Part shown: positions 6,858-14,401 of the stretch, piece after piece
How the letters are laid out: each line of letters begins with the position of its first letter
Numbering within the stretch: position 1 is the stretch's first letter
Source: Oscillospiraceae bacterium
Lineage (GTDB): Bacteria; Bacillota_A; Clostridia; Oscillospirales; Ruminococcaceae
Assembly (NCBI GenBank): GCA_017523995.1
Contig: JAFWUX010000008.1
Location: 1-17,802 of the forward strand
DNA: 17,802 nucleotides
Direction of reading: 5' to 3'
The notes under the pieces: model-generated
Seen by the model: the letters and a program-made list of their open reading frames with translations, nothing else
Database searches by the model: none
What the model was told of the DNA's origin: nothing
Position numbers and translations under genes: made by a program

Positions 6858-8330
6858 ATGAAGCTCACCTATGACATTGCGGATAAACCGCGCGGCGGAA
6901 AGCTCGTGGTATTCGCGCTCCAGCAAATGCTGGCGATTCTTGCGGCAACGATCGCCGTCCCGATGATCATCGGAAACGGTCTGACGCCTGCCGCCGCGAT
7001 GTTCGGCGCCGGTGTCGGCACGATCGTCTATCTGCTGTTCACGCAGCGGAAAAGTCCTGTGTTCCTCGGCTCGTCCTTTGCGTTCCTCGGCTCGATGGCT
7101 GCCGCATTTGCAGGCGGTGTCTCGATGCAGCTCGGCATGCTCGGTCTGATCCTCGGCGCAGTGCTTGCGGGACTTGTCTATGTCCTGATCGCGCTGATCA
7201 TCAAGGGCGTCGGCGTCGGCTGGCTCAATAAGCTCATGCCTCCTGTTGTCATCGGTCCGACGGTCGCGATCATCGGACTGTCGCTCGCAGGAAATGCCGT
7301 CGGCGACCTGCAGCGCGGCGATGTCAGCATCGTGAATGATGCCGGAGAATCCGTCATGGCAGCTTCGCCGTTTGCAGCGATCATCTGCGGACTGATCACG
7401 CTTGCAACGGTCATGCTCTGCTCGACCTACGGCAAAAAGATGATGAAGCTTATCCCGTTTATCCTCGGCATTCTTGCCGGTTACGCCGCCGCAATCCTGA
7501 TGACCTGCATCGGCTTTGCTGCGGATATCGACGCGCTGAAAATTGTGGATGTCAGCGTATTTTCGAATTACATGCTTCCGGACGGCGCCGTGACGTTCGG
7601 CACATTCCTCAGCTTCCCGAAGCTGACCTTCCTCGAAGCAGTGCGCGGTACGGGCGAATTTTCCGCTTCGTATTTTACTACGATCTTCGCGGCATATGTG
7701 CCGGTTGCATTTGTGGTCTTTGCGGAGCATGTCGCGGATCACAAGAATCTTTCCTCGATCATCGGCAGAGACCTGCTGGAAACGCCCGGTCTGACGCGAA
7801 CACTGCTCGGCGACGGCATCGGCTCGATGGTCGGCGCATTCTTCGGCGGATGTCCGAATACGACCTATGGCGAATCCATTGCATGTGTTGCGATCACCGG
7901 AAACGCCTCCACGCTGACGATCTTCGCGGCGGCAATCGGATGTATTCTGTTCTCGTTCATCACGCCGCTGGTCGCGTTTGTCGATTCGATTCCGGCGTGC
8001 GTTATGGGCGGTGTCTGCATCGCACTTTATGGCTTTATCGCGGTTTCCGGTCTCAAGATGCTGCAAAGTGTTGACCTCGGCAGCAACCGCAATCTGTTCA
8101 CCGCATCCGTGATCCTGATCGCGGGCATCGGCGGACTGAGCCTGCACTTCGGCGCTGTGACGATCACCGAGATCGCAACGGCACTGATCCTCGGCATCCT
8201 GACAAACTGGATGCTTTCCAAGGCGAAGGATGAAGCACCTGCGGAGCCGGTCAGCGCGGCTGTGAAATCCGCACCGGTGCAGAACCGTCCGAATCAGAAT
8301 CAGAGCAAAAAGAAGAAAAAGAAGAAGTAA
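6858..8330 (+). CDS. uraA: Uracil permease, UraA/NCS2 family
   Basis: A 490-residue inner-membrane transporter for uracil import, of the nucleobase:cation symporter-2 family, with about 14 hydrophobic segments. Marks include LQQMLAILAATIAVPMIIG at residues 21-39, SSFAFL at 72-77, FAEHVADHKNLS at 288-299 and GCPNTTYGESIA at 331-342. E290 and E339 line up with the two uracil-binding glutamates known in E. coli UraA. The C-terminal tail, about 455-490, is longer than in UraA and ends in seven lysines after an NQ-rich stretch. ATG at 6858 is chosen because AAGGAGG (6845-6851) is 6 nt upstream; ATG at 6852 would touch that site. The attenuator just upstream and upp downstream support pyrimidine salvage. 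A xanthine permease is less likely given the motifs and the context. Confidence 0.93.
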   Translation: MKLTYDIADKPRGGKLVVFALQQMLAILAATIAVPMIIGNGLTPAAAMFGAGVGTIVYLLFTQRKSPVFLGSSFAFLGSMAAAFAGGVSMQLGMLGLILGAVLAGLVYVLIALIIKGVGVGWLNKLMPPVVIGPTVAIIGLSLAGNAVGDLQRGDVSIVNDAGESVMAASPFAAIICGLITLATVMLCSTYGKKMMKLIPFILGILAGYAAAILMTCIGFAADIDALKIVDVSVFSNYMLPDGAVTFGTFLSFPKLTFLEAVRGTGEFSASYFTTIFAAYVPVAFVVFAEHVADHKNLSSIIGRDLLETPGLTRTLLGDGIGSMVGAFFGGCPNTTYGESIACVAITGNASTLTIFAAAIGCILFSFITPLVAFVDSIPACVMGGVCIALYGFIAVSGLKMLQSVDLGSNRNLFTASVILIAGIGGLSLHFGAVTITEIATALILGILTNWMLSKAKDEAPAEPVSAAVKSAPVQNRPNQNQSKKKKKKK

Positions 8331-8351
8331 TCATATTCAGAGGCTATCGCG

Positions 8352-8756
8352 ATGGAAGAAAAGCATTATGAACCGGAGGAGAGCAGGACAATCCCGTATT
8401 TTATCACGGCGGTGATTGCCGCAGTCATCAGCGGGCTGCTCGGCATGAATCATATGATGAAGTTCCCGGGCGTTCTCGTGTTCTGGGTTCTGCTGGTCTC
8501 CGGCTCCTTTACCGTCGGCAGCTTTCTTGCGGATATTCTCCGCGCGAGAACAGAGCGCTTCAGCCGCAAGGGGATTCTGTTCACCGTATCGGCAGTGTTT
8601 GCGCTCGCCGCGGTTCTCATCGGCGCCGGATATTTGCTGCTCGGCAATGGCTGGGATGGGCTTGCAGGCGTGTTCGTTCTCATCTGGATTGCGGTGCCGC
8701 TGTGTGTGGCTGCGGTGATCCGGCTGGTGCAGTGGCTGACGAACAGCAGCCGATGA
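8352..8756 (+). CDS. Unrecognised four-segment membrane protein
   Basis: A 134-residue protein of unknown function. An acidic N-terminus (MEEKHYEPEESRT) precedes four likely membrane segments at about 13-33, 40-62, 74-97 and 103-127, with a basic loop LRARTERFSRKG at 63-74 that should face the cytoplasm. No catalytic or ligand motif is visible. It starts 21 bp after the permease stop codon and is followed 24 bp later by another membrane gene, so it is probably in the uracil operon. The ribosome binding site is weak (AGAGG, 8339-8343), which suggests translation depends on the upstream gene or is low. Position alone does not prove a role in uracil uptake. Confidence 0.75.
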   Translation: MEEKHYEPEESRTIPYFITAVIAAVISGLLGMNHMMKFPGVLVFWVLLVSGSFTVGSFLADILRARTERFSRKGILFTVSAVFALAAVLIGAGYLLLGNGWDGLAGVFVLIWIAVPLCVAAVIRLVQWLTNSSR

Positions 8757-8780
8757 ACGCAAAACAGAAAGGATGCAGCG

Positions 8781-9149
8781 ATGGAACCTTCAACCAGAAC
8801 CGGCGCGATTGTCTTTACGCTGATTGCAGTGTTCATGTACTGGCTTGCTTTCGATCAGCGCGAAAGCGGCGATATCTGGTTCTGGATCATCAACATTGCA
8901 GTCGGCAGCACGATCAAAGCGCTGGGGCTGTGGATCAAGGGACATGTGCAGCGAACGAATCCCGGAAATGACCGAAAGGTCTGCTTTCATGTGAGCAGCG
9001 CGGTGCTTGCCGGTTTGATACTGCTTGTGATTCTGGCACCGCTCGGGCTGAAAGGCGCGCTGGGTGCCATGATTCTGGTGCTGGTGCTGGGACCGGCTGC
9101 GCTCGCTGTCTGGGTGCTTGACCTGATCCTGATGCTCACAGACCGCTGA
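8781..9149 (+). CDS. Unrecognised small membrane protein before upp
   Basis: A 122-residue protein I do not recognise. Hydrophobic segments lie at about 7-24, 33-52, 70-90 and 93-118, with a polar basic loop [14 protein letters not shown] at 53-66. The ribosome binding site AGAAAGGA (8766-8773) sits 7 nt before ATG, supporting expression. It lies 24 bp after another small membrane gene and 26 bp before upp, in one transcription direction, so co-transcription is likely. No enzyme motif is visible. It shares general size and topology with the preceding protein, but I see no clear sequence similarity between them. Confidence 0.75.
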   Translation: MEPSTRTGAIVFTLIAVFMYWLAFDQRESGDIWFWIINIAVGSTIKALGLWIKGHVQRTNPGNDRKVCFHVSSAVLAGLILLVILAPLGLKGALGAMILVLVLGPAALAVWVLDLILMLTDR

Positions 9150-9175
9150 ATTCTATAACAGAAAGGATATTAACA

Positions 9176-9805
9176 ATGGGAAAAACAGTCATTCTGGATC
9201 ATCCGCTGATCCGCCACAAGATCACGCTGATGCGTGACGAAAAAACCGGTACGCGCGACTTCCGCATTCTGGTTGAGGAGATCGCGATGCTCATGGGCTA
9301 TGAGGCGATGCGCGATCTGCCGACGGAGCTCGTCGAGGTCAAAACGCCGATCACAACCGCAATGGAGCCAATGCTCGCGGGCAAGAAGCTTGCAGTTGTC
9401 CCGATTCTGCGCGCGGGGCTCGGCATGGTGGACGGCATTCTCGCGCTTGTGCCCTCGGCAAAGGTCGGACATATCGGTCTGTACCGCGATGAGGTCACGC
9501 ATGAGCCGCATGAGTATTTCTGCAAGCTGCCAAAGGGCATTGATGAGCGTCTGGTGATTCTGCCCGACCCGATGCTCGCGACCGGCGGCTCGGCGATTCA
9601 GGCGGTGGATTTCATCAAAGCGAAGGGCTGCACGAATATCAAGTTCATGTGCATCATTGCGGCGCCGGAGGGACTCAAAGCGCTCCAGACCGCGCATCCG
9701 GATATTGATATTTACTGCGGCTGCCTCGACGATCATCTCAATGAGGACGCTTATATTGTCCCCGGCCTCGGCGACGCCGGCGACCGCATCTTCGGCACGA
9801 AGTGA
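9176..9805 (+). CDS. upp: Uracil phosphoribosyltransferase
   Basis: A 209-residue enzyme, exactly the usual length. It makes UMP from uracil and PRPP in the cytoplasm, the salvage step after import. The PRPP loop DPMLATGGS is at residues 131-139, the uracil-binding segment [12 protein letters not shown] at 193-204, and [12 protein letters not shown] at 76-87 is the family's conserved flexible-arm region. AGAAAGGA lies just upstream of ATG 9176. It is the last gene of the operon that starts with the permease, so uptake and phosphoribosylation are made together and are likely controlled by the leader attenuator at 6765-6831. Two hairpins with T tracts follow. Confidence 0.97.
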   Translation: MGKTVILDHPLIRHKITLMRDEKTGTRDFRILVEEIAMLMGYEAMRDLPTELVEVKTPITTAMEPMLAGKKLAVVPILRAGLGMVDGILALVPSAKVGHIGLYRDEVTHEPHEYFCKLPKGIDERLVILPDPMLATGGSAIQAVDFIKAKGCTNIKFMCIIAAPEGLKALQTAHPDIDIYCGCLDDHLNEDAYIVPGLGDAGDRIFGTK

Positions 9806-9830
9806 CAGCGGTGTCTCCGACGGATTGAAA

Positions 9831-9888
9831 ATGGGGCGCTGCCCCATACCCCGCCAAAGGGATACTATCCCTTTGGAATCCCGTTTTT
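9831..9888 (+). terminator. Double hairpin after upp (repeat-like terminator)
   Basis: Two adjacent perfect hairpins: ATGGGGC/GCCCCAT (9831-9837 with 9841-9847) and CCAAAGGGA/TCCCTTTGG (9854-9862 with 9868-9876), the second followed at 9884-9888 by five T. The paired GGGGC...GCCCC and AAAGGGA...TCCCTTT modules recall a common dispersed intergenic element of Clostridia, which may serve here as a terminator. Confidence 0.6.
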
Positions 9889-9904
9889 ATGTATGGATAG
9901 AAGA

Positions 9905-9946
9905 AAGCCGCTGAATCAGCGTGAATGCGTTGATCGGCGGCTTTTT
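9905..9946 (+). terminator. Intrinsic terminator of the uracil operon
   Basis: A long stem pairs AAGCCGCTG (9905-9913) with CGGCGGCTT (9935-9943, one G-U) and continues, after one bulged base, with ATCAGCG/GCGTTGAT around a TGAAT loop. It ends in a run of five T at 9942-9946. This is the strongest stop signal after upp. Confidence 0.85.
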
Positions 9947-10178
9947 GTGCTTTATCCTTATGATCATATGTCTATTTGGGAGAGATACCTCAAGATGAGA
10001 GAGAAAACTGGACATGCGGTTTATCTCACGCAAGTCTTATGTCTCCAGAGAGGAGAGGATAAGGAAAGAGGGATCGCATTCGCGCCCCGCGCCCAGCGAA
10101 AATCGTTTTCGGATAAAAGATCAGAAACAGAAAACGAAAATCATGCCACCCGCGCGAATCAAATCACAATCATCCCCC
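9947..10178. other. Gene-free stretch before the rpsO promoters
   Basis: About 230 bp with no convincing gene; the open frames crossing it lack ribosome binding sites. It holds small inverted repeats: TCTCC/GGAGA flanked by CTTAT/ATAAG (about 10035-10062), and CGAAAA-TCG-TTTTCG (near 10098-10112). No clear promoter lies at its left end, so I cannot argue for an RNA gene. Confidence 0.4.
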
Positions 10179-10207
10179 TTGACTTTTCTCCGCGAACATA
10201 TTATAAT
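10179..10207 (+). promoter_or_regulatory. Upstream promoter of rpsO (P1)
   Basis: TTGACT at 10179-10184 and TATAAT at 10202-10207 are separated by 17 bp. It lies about 200 bp before rpsO and 91 bp upstream of a second promoter in the same direction. Confidence 0.75.
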
Positions 10208-10269
10208 AGGTACAGAACATATTTCGCCGCCATTCATATCGAGTTCACAAAATGTTCATAGTTTGTTCA

Positions 10270-10298
10270 TGGACAAAACGCGGGAAATATGTTATAAT
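10270..10298 (+). promoter_or_regulatory. Proximal promoter of rpsO (P2)
   Basis: TGGACA at 10270-10275 and TATAAT at 10293-10298, with 17-bp spacing. Transcription from here would start near 10305, at the left edge of the structured leader. Confidence 0.8.
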
Positions 10299-10311
10299 AA
10301 ATAGACCGTTT

Positions 10312-10370
10312 ACGCGGATTCGGGAGTATGCCTGCCAATGCAGGAGGTTTTCACCTTCCCCCACCTGCGT
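10312..10370 (+). promoter_or_regulatory. Three-way-junction leader upstream of rpsO
   Basis: The leader can fold into a closing stem ACGCGG/CCTGCGT (10312-10317 with 10364-10370, one bulge), an extension GGGA/TCCC (10322-10325 with 10357-10360) and two adjoining hairpins CCTGC/GCAGG (10331-10344) and AGGT/ACCT (10345-10356). S15 is known to repress its own mRNA in several bacteria by binding a three-way junction that mimics its 16S rRNA site. The position supports the same role here, but the protein contact bases were not verified. Confidence 0.6.
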
Positions 10371-10406
10371 TTACCGGATCAAAAATCAAGAAAGAGGTGA
10401 AATTAC

Positions 10407-10673
10407 ATGCTGCGTAAGGAAGAAAAGACGGAGGTCATCCTTGCGAACGCTACTCACGAGGGCGATACCGGTTCTCCTGAGGTGCAGATCGCAATTCTGA
10501 CCCGCCGTATCAACGACCTGAATGCTCATCTGAAGGAGCATAAGCACGACCACCACTCCTACCGTGGTCTGCTGAAAATGGTCGGCCGCCGCCGTAACCT
10601 GCTCCAGTACCTGAAGAAGAAGGATATCGAGCGTTACAGAGCGACGATCGAGCGTCTCGGCCTGCGTAAGTAA
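10407..10673 (+). CDS. rpsO: Ribosomal protein S15
   Basis: An 88-residue S15, the standard length. It binds 16S rRNA early in assembly of the small subunit, at the three-way junction in the central domain. Family marks are [20 protein letters not shown] at residues 15-34, the [16 protein letters not shown] segment at about 41-56 that contacts rRNA, and the C-terminal ERLGLRK. The ribosome binding site GAGGTGA (10394-10400) is 6 nt before ATG. It is preceded by two promoters and a structured leader, and followed by a strong terminator and then pnp, the gene order known from E. coli and Bacillus. Confidence 0.98.
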   Translation: MLRKEEKTEVILANATHEGDTGSPEVQIAILTRRINDLNAHLKEHKHDHHSYRGLLKMVGRRRNLLQYLKKKDIERYRATIERLGLRK

Positions 10674-10683
10674 TACGCGCAAT

Positions 10684-10725
10684 GAGGGGGAGGGAGGCGA
10701 CTCCCTTCCCTTCTATTTGTTTTTG
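10684..10725 (+). terminator. Terminator between rpsO and pnp
   Basis: A 13-bp stem (10684-10696 with 10701-10713, two G-U pairs) is capped by a GCGA tetraloop and followed by TATTTGTTTTT. As no clear promoter is seen between it and pnp, it probably lets part of the transcripts read through. Confidence 0.85.
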
Positions 10726-10732
10726 CATCTAT

Positions 10733-10839
10733 GTGCTTTTCTGCGTTCACTCAGCCGGTTTAGCATGAAATCATGCATTGCAGCGTCATGCAGTTCATGA
10801 TTTTATGCTAACAGATGTCGGGCGAACTGCGGAAAGCAC
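10733..10839 (+). promoter_or_regulatory. Very long hairpin in the pnp leader
   Basis: The core is a 16-bp stem with one G-U (10760-10775 with 10796-10811), extended after one mismatch by six more pairs (10777-10782 with 10789-10794). At its base, GTGCTTTTC (10733-10741) pairs with 10831-10839. The whole 107-nt region can therefore form one extended hairpin, ending 15 nt before the pnp ribosome binding site. In E. coli a long pnp leader hairpin is cut by RNase III and lets PNPase repress its own synthesis; a similar role here is inference. Confidence 0.75.
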
Positions 10840-10869
10840 ATCATAAATATTTTAAGGAGGCTTATCCAA

Positions 10870-13008
10870 ATGTTCGAGAATCACAAGATTTTCAAGACGA
10901 CATTCTGCGGCAGAGAGTTGACCATCGAGACAGGCAAGACCTGTGAGCTCTCCAACGGCTCCTGCTGGGTTCGCTACGGCGATACCGTTGTCATGGCGAA
11001 TGTCACCGCAAGCGAAAAGCCGCGTGACGGCATCGACTTCTTCCCGCTCTCCGTTGACTACGAGGAGCGCCTGTATTCCGTCGGCAGAATCCCCGGCAGC
11101 TTCATGAAGCGCGAGGGCAAGCCGAGCGAGCACGCAATCCTCACTTCCAGATGCGTGGACCGTCCGATCCGTCCGCTGTTCCCGAAGGACATGCGCAATG
11201 ACGTCGCAGTTGTCATGACGGTTCTGGCTGTCGATCAGGACGCTATGCCGGAAATCCTCGGCATGATCGGTACATCCGTCGCAATCTCGATTTCCGATAT
11301 TCCGTGGAACGGACCGATCGGCGGCGTCGAGGTCGCACTCGTTGACGGCGAGATCATCCTGATGCCGACCAAGGCACAGAGAGCTGTCTCCGATCTGAAG
11401 CTGACCGTTGCTGCAACCGCACAGAAGATCGTCATGATCGAGGCGGGCGCAAACGAAGTGCCGGAAGACCTGATGCTCGAGTGCATCCTCAAGGCGCACG
11501 AGGAGATCAAGAAGCTCGTTGCATTCATCTCCGATATCCAGAAGGAGATCGGCAAGCCGAAGTTCACCTTCGAGTCTATGGAGGTCGATCATGACCTGTT
11601 CGATGCAATCGCAGCATTCGCACGCAAGGATGTTGAGTTTGCACTCGATACCAATGATAAGAACATCCGTGAAGCAAGACTGCTTCCGATCAAGAACGCA
11701 ATCCACGAGAAGTTCGATCCGGAGAATGAGACCCGCATCGCCATGATCGACGAGTGCATCTACAAGCTCCAGAAGACCATCGTCCGCGAGTGGCTCTATC
11801 AGGGCAAGCGCGTGGACGGCAGAAAGATCGACGAGATCAGACCGCTTGCTGCAGAAGTCGGCGTGCTGCCGCGTGTCCACGGCTCCGGCCTGTTCACCCG
11901 CGGTCAGACACAGGTTCTGACGATTGCAACGCTCGGCCCTGTCTCCGATGCACAGCGCATTGACGGTCTGGACGAGAACGAGGAGACCAAGCGCTACATG
12001 CATCAGTACAACTTCCCGAGCTACTCTGTCGGCGAGACCAAGCCTTCCAGAGGTCCGGGACGCCGCGAGATCGGTCACGGTGCACTCGCAGAGAAGGCAC
12101 TCGTTCCGGTTCTCCCGTCTGTTGAGGAATTCCCGTATGCAATGCGCCTCGTTTCCGAGGTTCTGAGCTCCAACGGTTCCACCTCGCAGGGTTCCATCTG
12201 CGGCTCGACGCTCGCTCTGATGGACGCAGGCGTGCCGATCAAGGCACCGGTTGCAGGTATCTCCTGCGGTCTGATCACGAAGCCGGATTCCGATGAGTTC
12301 ATGACCATGGTTGATATCCAGGGCCTCGAGGACTTCTTCGGTGACATGGACTTCAAGGTCGGCGGCACACACAAGGGTATCACCGCAATTCAGGTTGATA
12401 TCAAGGTTGACGGTCTGACACCGGCAATCATCAAGGAAGCATTCGAGAAGACCCGCAAGGCGCGTATCTACATCCTCGATGAGATCATGCTGAAGGCAAT
12501 TCCGGAATCCCGCGAGACGGTTTCCGAGTTCGCACCGAAGATGCTCCAGACCCGCGTTCCGGTTGACAAGATCCGCGAAGTCATCGGCTCCGGCGGCAAG
12601 GTCATCCAGAAGATCTCCGCTGAGTGCGATGTCAAGATCGACATCAACGAGGACGGCAGCGTGTTCGTTTCCGGCATTGATCTTGCAAATGCAAGAAAGG
12701 CAATCCAGATCGTTGACACGATTGCAAACGGTCCGGAGATCGGTGCAATCTACAAGGGCAAGGTCACCGGCATCCAGTCATTCGGCGCATTCGTCGAGAT
12801 CGTTCCGGGCAAGGAAGGTCTGGTTCACATCTCCAAGCTGGACAAGCAGCGCGTCGAAAAGACCGAGGACGTTGTCTCGCTTGGCGATGAGATCGTTGTC
12901 AAGGTCATGGAGATCGACGATGTCAAGGGCAAGATCTCCCTTTCCAGAAAGGATGCACTTGCAGAGCTTGAAGCAAGAAAGCAGCTCGTTCAGGACGAGA
13001 ACGCCTGA
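10870..13008 (+). CDS. pnp: Polyribonucleotide nucleotidyltransferase (PNPase)
   Basis: A 712-residue PNPase, full length. It degrades RNA from the 3' end with phosphate, releasing nucleoside diphosphates, as a trimeric ring in the cytoplasm. Domains in order are a first RNase PH fold (about 10-145), the helical linker domain (about 150-230), the second, catalytic RNase PH fold (about 320-545, with FTRGQTQVL and the NGSTSQGSICGSTLALMDAG region), a KH domain with the GSGGK loop near 575, and an S1 domain (about 622-692: YKGKVTGIQSFGAFVEI, then LVHISKL). AAGGAGG (10854-10860) is 9 nt upstream of ATG. It follows rpsO, and its leader holds a very long hairpin suited to autoregulation. A terminator follows closely. 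Confidence 0.98.
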   Translation: MFENHKIFKTTFCGRELTIETGKTCELSNGSCWVRYGDTVVMANVTASEKPRDGIDFFPLSVDYEERLYSVGRIPGSFMKREGKPSEHAILTSRCVDRPIRPLFPKDMRNDVAVVMTVLAVDQDAMPEILGMIGTSVAISISDIPWNGPIGGVEVALVDGEIILMPTKAQRAVSDLKLTVAATAQKIVMIEAGANEVPEDLMLECILKAHEEIKKLVAFISDIQKEIGKPKFTFESMEVDHDLFDAIAAFARKDVEFALDTNDKNIREARLLPIKNAIHEKFDPENETRIAMIDECIYKLQKTIVREWLYQGKRVDGRKIDEIRPLAAEVGVLPRVHGSGLFTRGQTQVLTIATLGPVSDAQRIDGLDENEETKRYMHQYNFPSYSVGETKPSRGPGRREIGHGALAEKALVPVLPSVEEFPYAMRLVSEVLSSNGSTSQGSICGSTLALMDAGVPIKAPVAGISCGLITKPDSDEFMTMVDIQGLEDFFGDMDFKVGGTHKGITAIQVDIKVDGLTPAIIKEAFEKTRKARIYILDEIMLKAIPESRETVSEFAPKMLQTRVPVDKIREVIGSGGKVIQKISAECDVKIDINEDGSVFVSGIDLANARKAIQIVDTIANGPEIGAIYKGKVTGIQSFGAFVEIVPGKEGLVHISKLDKQRVEKTEDVVSLGDEIVVKVMEIDDVKGKISLSRKDALAELEARKQLVQDENA

Positions 13009-13022
13009 TTTGAATAGACACG

Positions 13023-13053
13023 GCAGGGCAGAACATGTGTCTGCCCTGCTTTT
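13023..13053 (+). terminator. Terminator after pnp
   Basis: A perfect 10-bp stem GCAGGGCAGA/TCTGCCCTGC (13023-13032 with 13040-13049) with a 7-nt loop and four T. It lies just after the pnp stop codon and 28 bp before the next gene. The short T run suggests partial termination. Confidence 0.8.
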
Positions 13054-13081
13054 GCGAATCAGCGCATGAAGGAGAATACAC

Positions 13082-14269
13082 ATGAAGAAAAAGAGATATC
13101 TGTTTGCGGCGGCGATCTGTCTGCTGCTGGCAGGCTGCGGCAGCCGTTCAGAGGCGGATTCGGAGCTGGAATCACAGACCGAAACCGCCGTCACAACTGC
13201 GGAGGCTGAAACAGATACAACGGATGTAACTGTAGATTCCACGGCGGTCACAACGCTGACGGAGACAACAACCGTCACAACGACGACCGAGCCCCCGAAG
13301 CCCTACACATGGGTGAAGGAGCCGTTCCTTGAAGCGGATGACATCAATGTGGTTGCGGCGGAAAGCGGCACATGCAATTACGGCGCGTTCTTCGATGCGG
13401 ATTATGCACTGATCGTGAAGGGCGGCCTGATCGGCATGGTCGATTATGACGGCAATGTTGTCATGGAGCCGAAATACAAGGCGGTGCGCGGCATGCTCGG
13501 GACTGAGAATGCGCACTATGAGTTCCTGTCGGATCCTTCTCCGGCGGGCAGCTCGCAGGTTTTCTGTGTCAAGTCGCAGAAGTTTGTTGCTTATGAAGAA
13601 CCGCAGTGTCCGGCATGCGGTGCGTACTTCTCGACCTGCTATTCCGCAACGGATTACGCATACGAGGCGCAGCAGGGCTTCATGGGAACATGCACCTGCG
13701 ATGTGCTGCATACGGCGGCAGTCGGGGATGAGCTCTGGCTGCACGGTCAGATTGGCTTCACACAGATTGATGCGCTGCCGGCGGCGGCTGTCGCGCGGAG
13801 CGTCTCGATTCCGCAGGGCTATATGCTGGATACCTCGCTGAAAGGCACGGTCTCCGGCGGATTCGGAATTGTAAAGAACAATCAGGTGATTCTGCCGTTT
13901 GACTATGAGGCGGCGCTGAGCTATCAATCCGGCGTGGCTGCGCTCTGCAGGGACGGAAAATGGGGATATGTCAATGCGGACGGCACGGTGATCCTGCCGT
14001 TTGAATATGACGCCGATTTTCTCTATTCCTATGATCCGAACCGCTATGTCCCGAATTTCGGCGAGGACGGCAGGGATGTCTATGTTCCTTATCTGCCGAG
14101 CGGCGGATACATCGCGCTGAATCAGGGTGACCGCGCAGGCTACTGCGATACAAACGGACAGGAGAAGATTCCGGTCGGCGAATTTGCCAATGCGCGCCCC
14201 GTTCACGGCGGCAGAGCATGGGTGCAGGATGCGGACTCCAAACGCTGGGGCGTCATTGAGCCTGAGTGA
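13082..14269 (+). CDS. WG-repeat lipoprotein with a Cys-rich insert
   Basis: A 395-residue surface lipoprotein of unknown function. The N-terminus MKKKRYLFAAAICLLLAGC is a lipoprotein signal, with lipobox LAGC and lipidated C19. Residues about 28-72 are a Thr/Glu-rich, probably disordered tether. The rest contains WG-type repeats, clearest at 115-132 (GLIGMVDYDGNVVMEPKY), 261-278 (FGIVKNNQVILPFDYEAA) and 293-310 (KWGYVNADGTVILPFEYD), with weaker ones at 351-364 and 387-395. An insert at 176-206 carries CPACG, C186 and CTC, unusual for an exported protein and possibly disulfide- or metal-linked. AAGGAG precedes ATG. No promoter of its own is seen, so it may depend on readthrough from pnp. WG repeats are predicted beta structures of unclear role. 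Confidence 0.85.
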   Translation: MKKKRYLFAAAICLLLAGCGSRSEADSELESQTETAVTTAEAETDTTDVTVDSTAVTTLTETTTVTTTTEPPKPYTWVKEPFLEADDINVVAAESGTCNYGAFFDADYALIVKGGLIGMVDYDGNVVMEPKYKAVRGMLGTENAHYEFLSDPSPAGSSQVFCVKSQKFVAYEEPQCPACGAYFSTCYSATDYAYEAQQGFMGTCTCDVLHTAAVGDELWLHGQIGFTQIDALPAAAVARSVSIPQGYMLDTSLKGTVSGGFGIVKNNQVILPFDYEAALSYQSGVAALCRDGKWGYVNADGTVILPFEYDADFLYSYDPNRYVPNFGEDGRDVYVPYLPSGGYIALNQGDRAGYCDTNGQEKIPVGEFANARPVHGGRAWVQDADSKRWGVIEPE

Positions 14270-14330
14270 TGCCGATACTATATATAATAGTATAGAAAAC
14301 CAGATACCGTCAGAATAACCAAATATTTGC

Positions 14331-14353
14331 AGAAAACTTTGTCAAAGTTTTCT
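14331..14353. repeat. AT-rich hairpin after the lipoprotein gene
   Basis: A perfect 10-bp inverted repeat AGAAAACTTT/AAAGTTTTCT with a GTC loop (14331-14340 with 14344-14353), followed by TTC. It could be a weak terminator of the lipoprotein gene in either direction, or part of an intergenic repeat like the AAAGTTTT motif at the left edge. A second small hairpin, ATACTA/TAGTAT, lies at 14275-14293. Confidence 0.5.
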
Positions 14354-14358
14354 TTCAA

Positions 14359-14401
14359 ATGCCGCGGAAATTTTCAAAAAGGCTTGCAATTTCCGCGGCA
14401 T
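14359..14401. promoter_or_regulatory. 14-bp inverted repeat overlapping the S10 promoter
   Basis: Perfect arms ATGCCGCGGAAATT (14359-14372) and AATTTCCGCGGCAT (14388-14401) are separated by 15 nt. The right arm covers the end of the -35 element and most of the spacer of the promoter at 14384-14412. No T tract follows, so it is not a standard terminator. It may be an operator for a dimeric regulator or a structural repeat. Confidence 0.65.

Noticed and set aside
9893..10304. Overlapping small open frames between upp and rpsO.
   Set aside because: They begin inside a terminator or run across two promoters, and have no family features.
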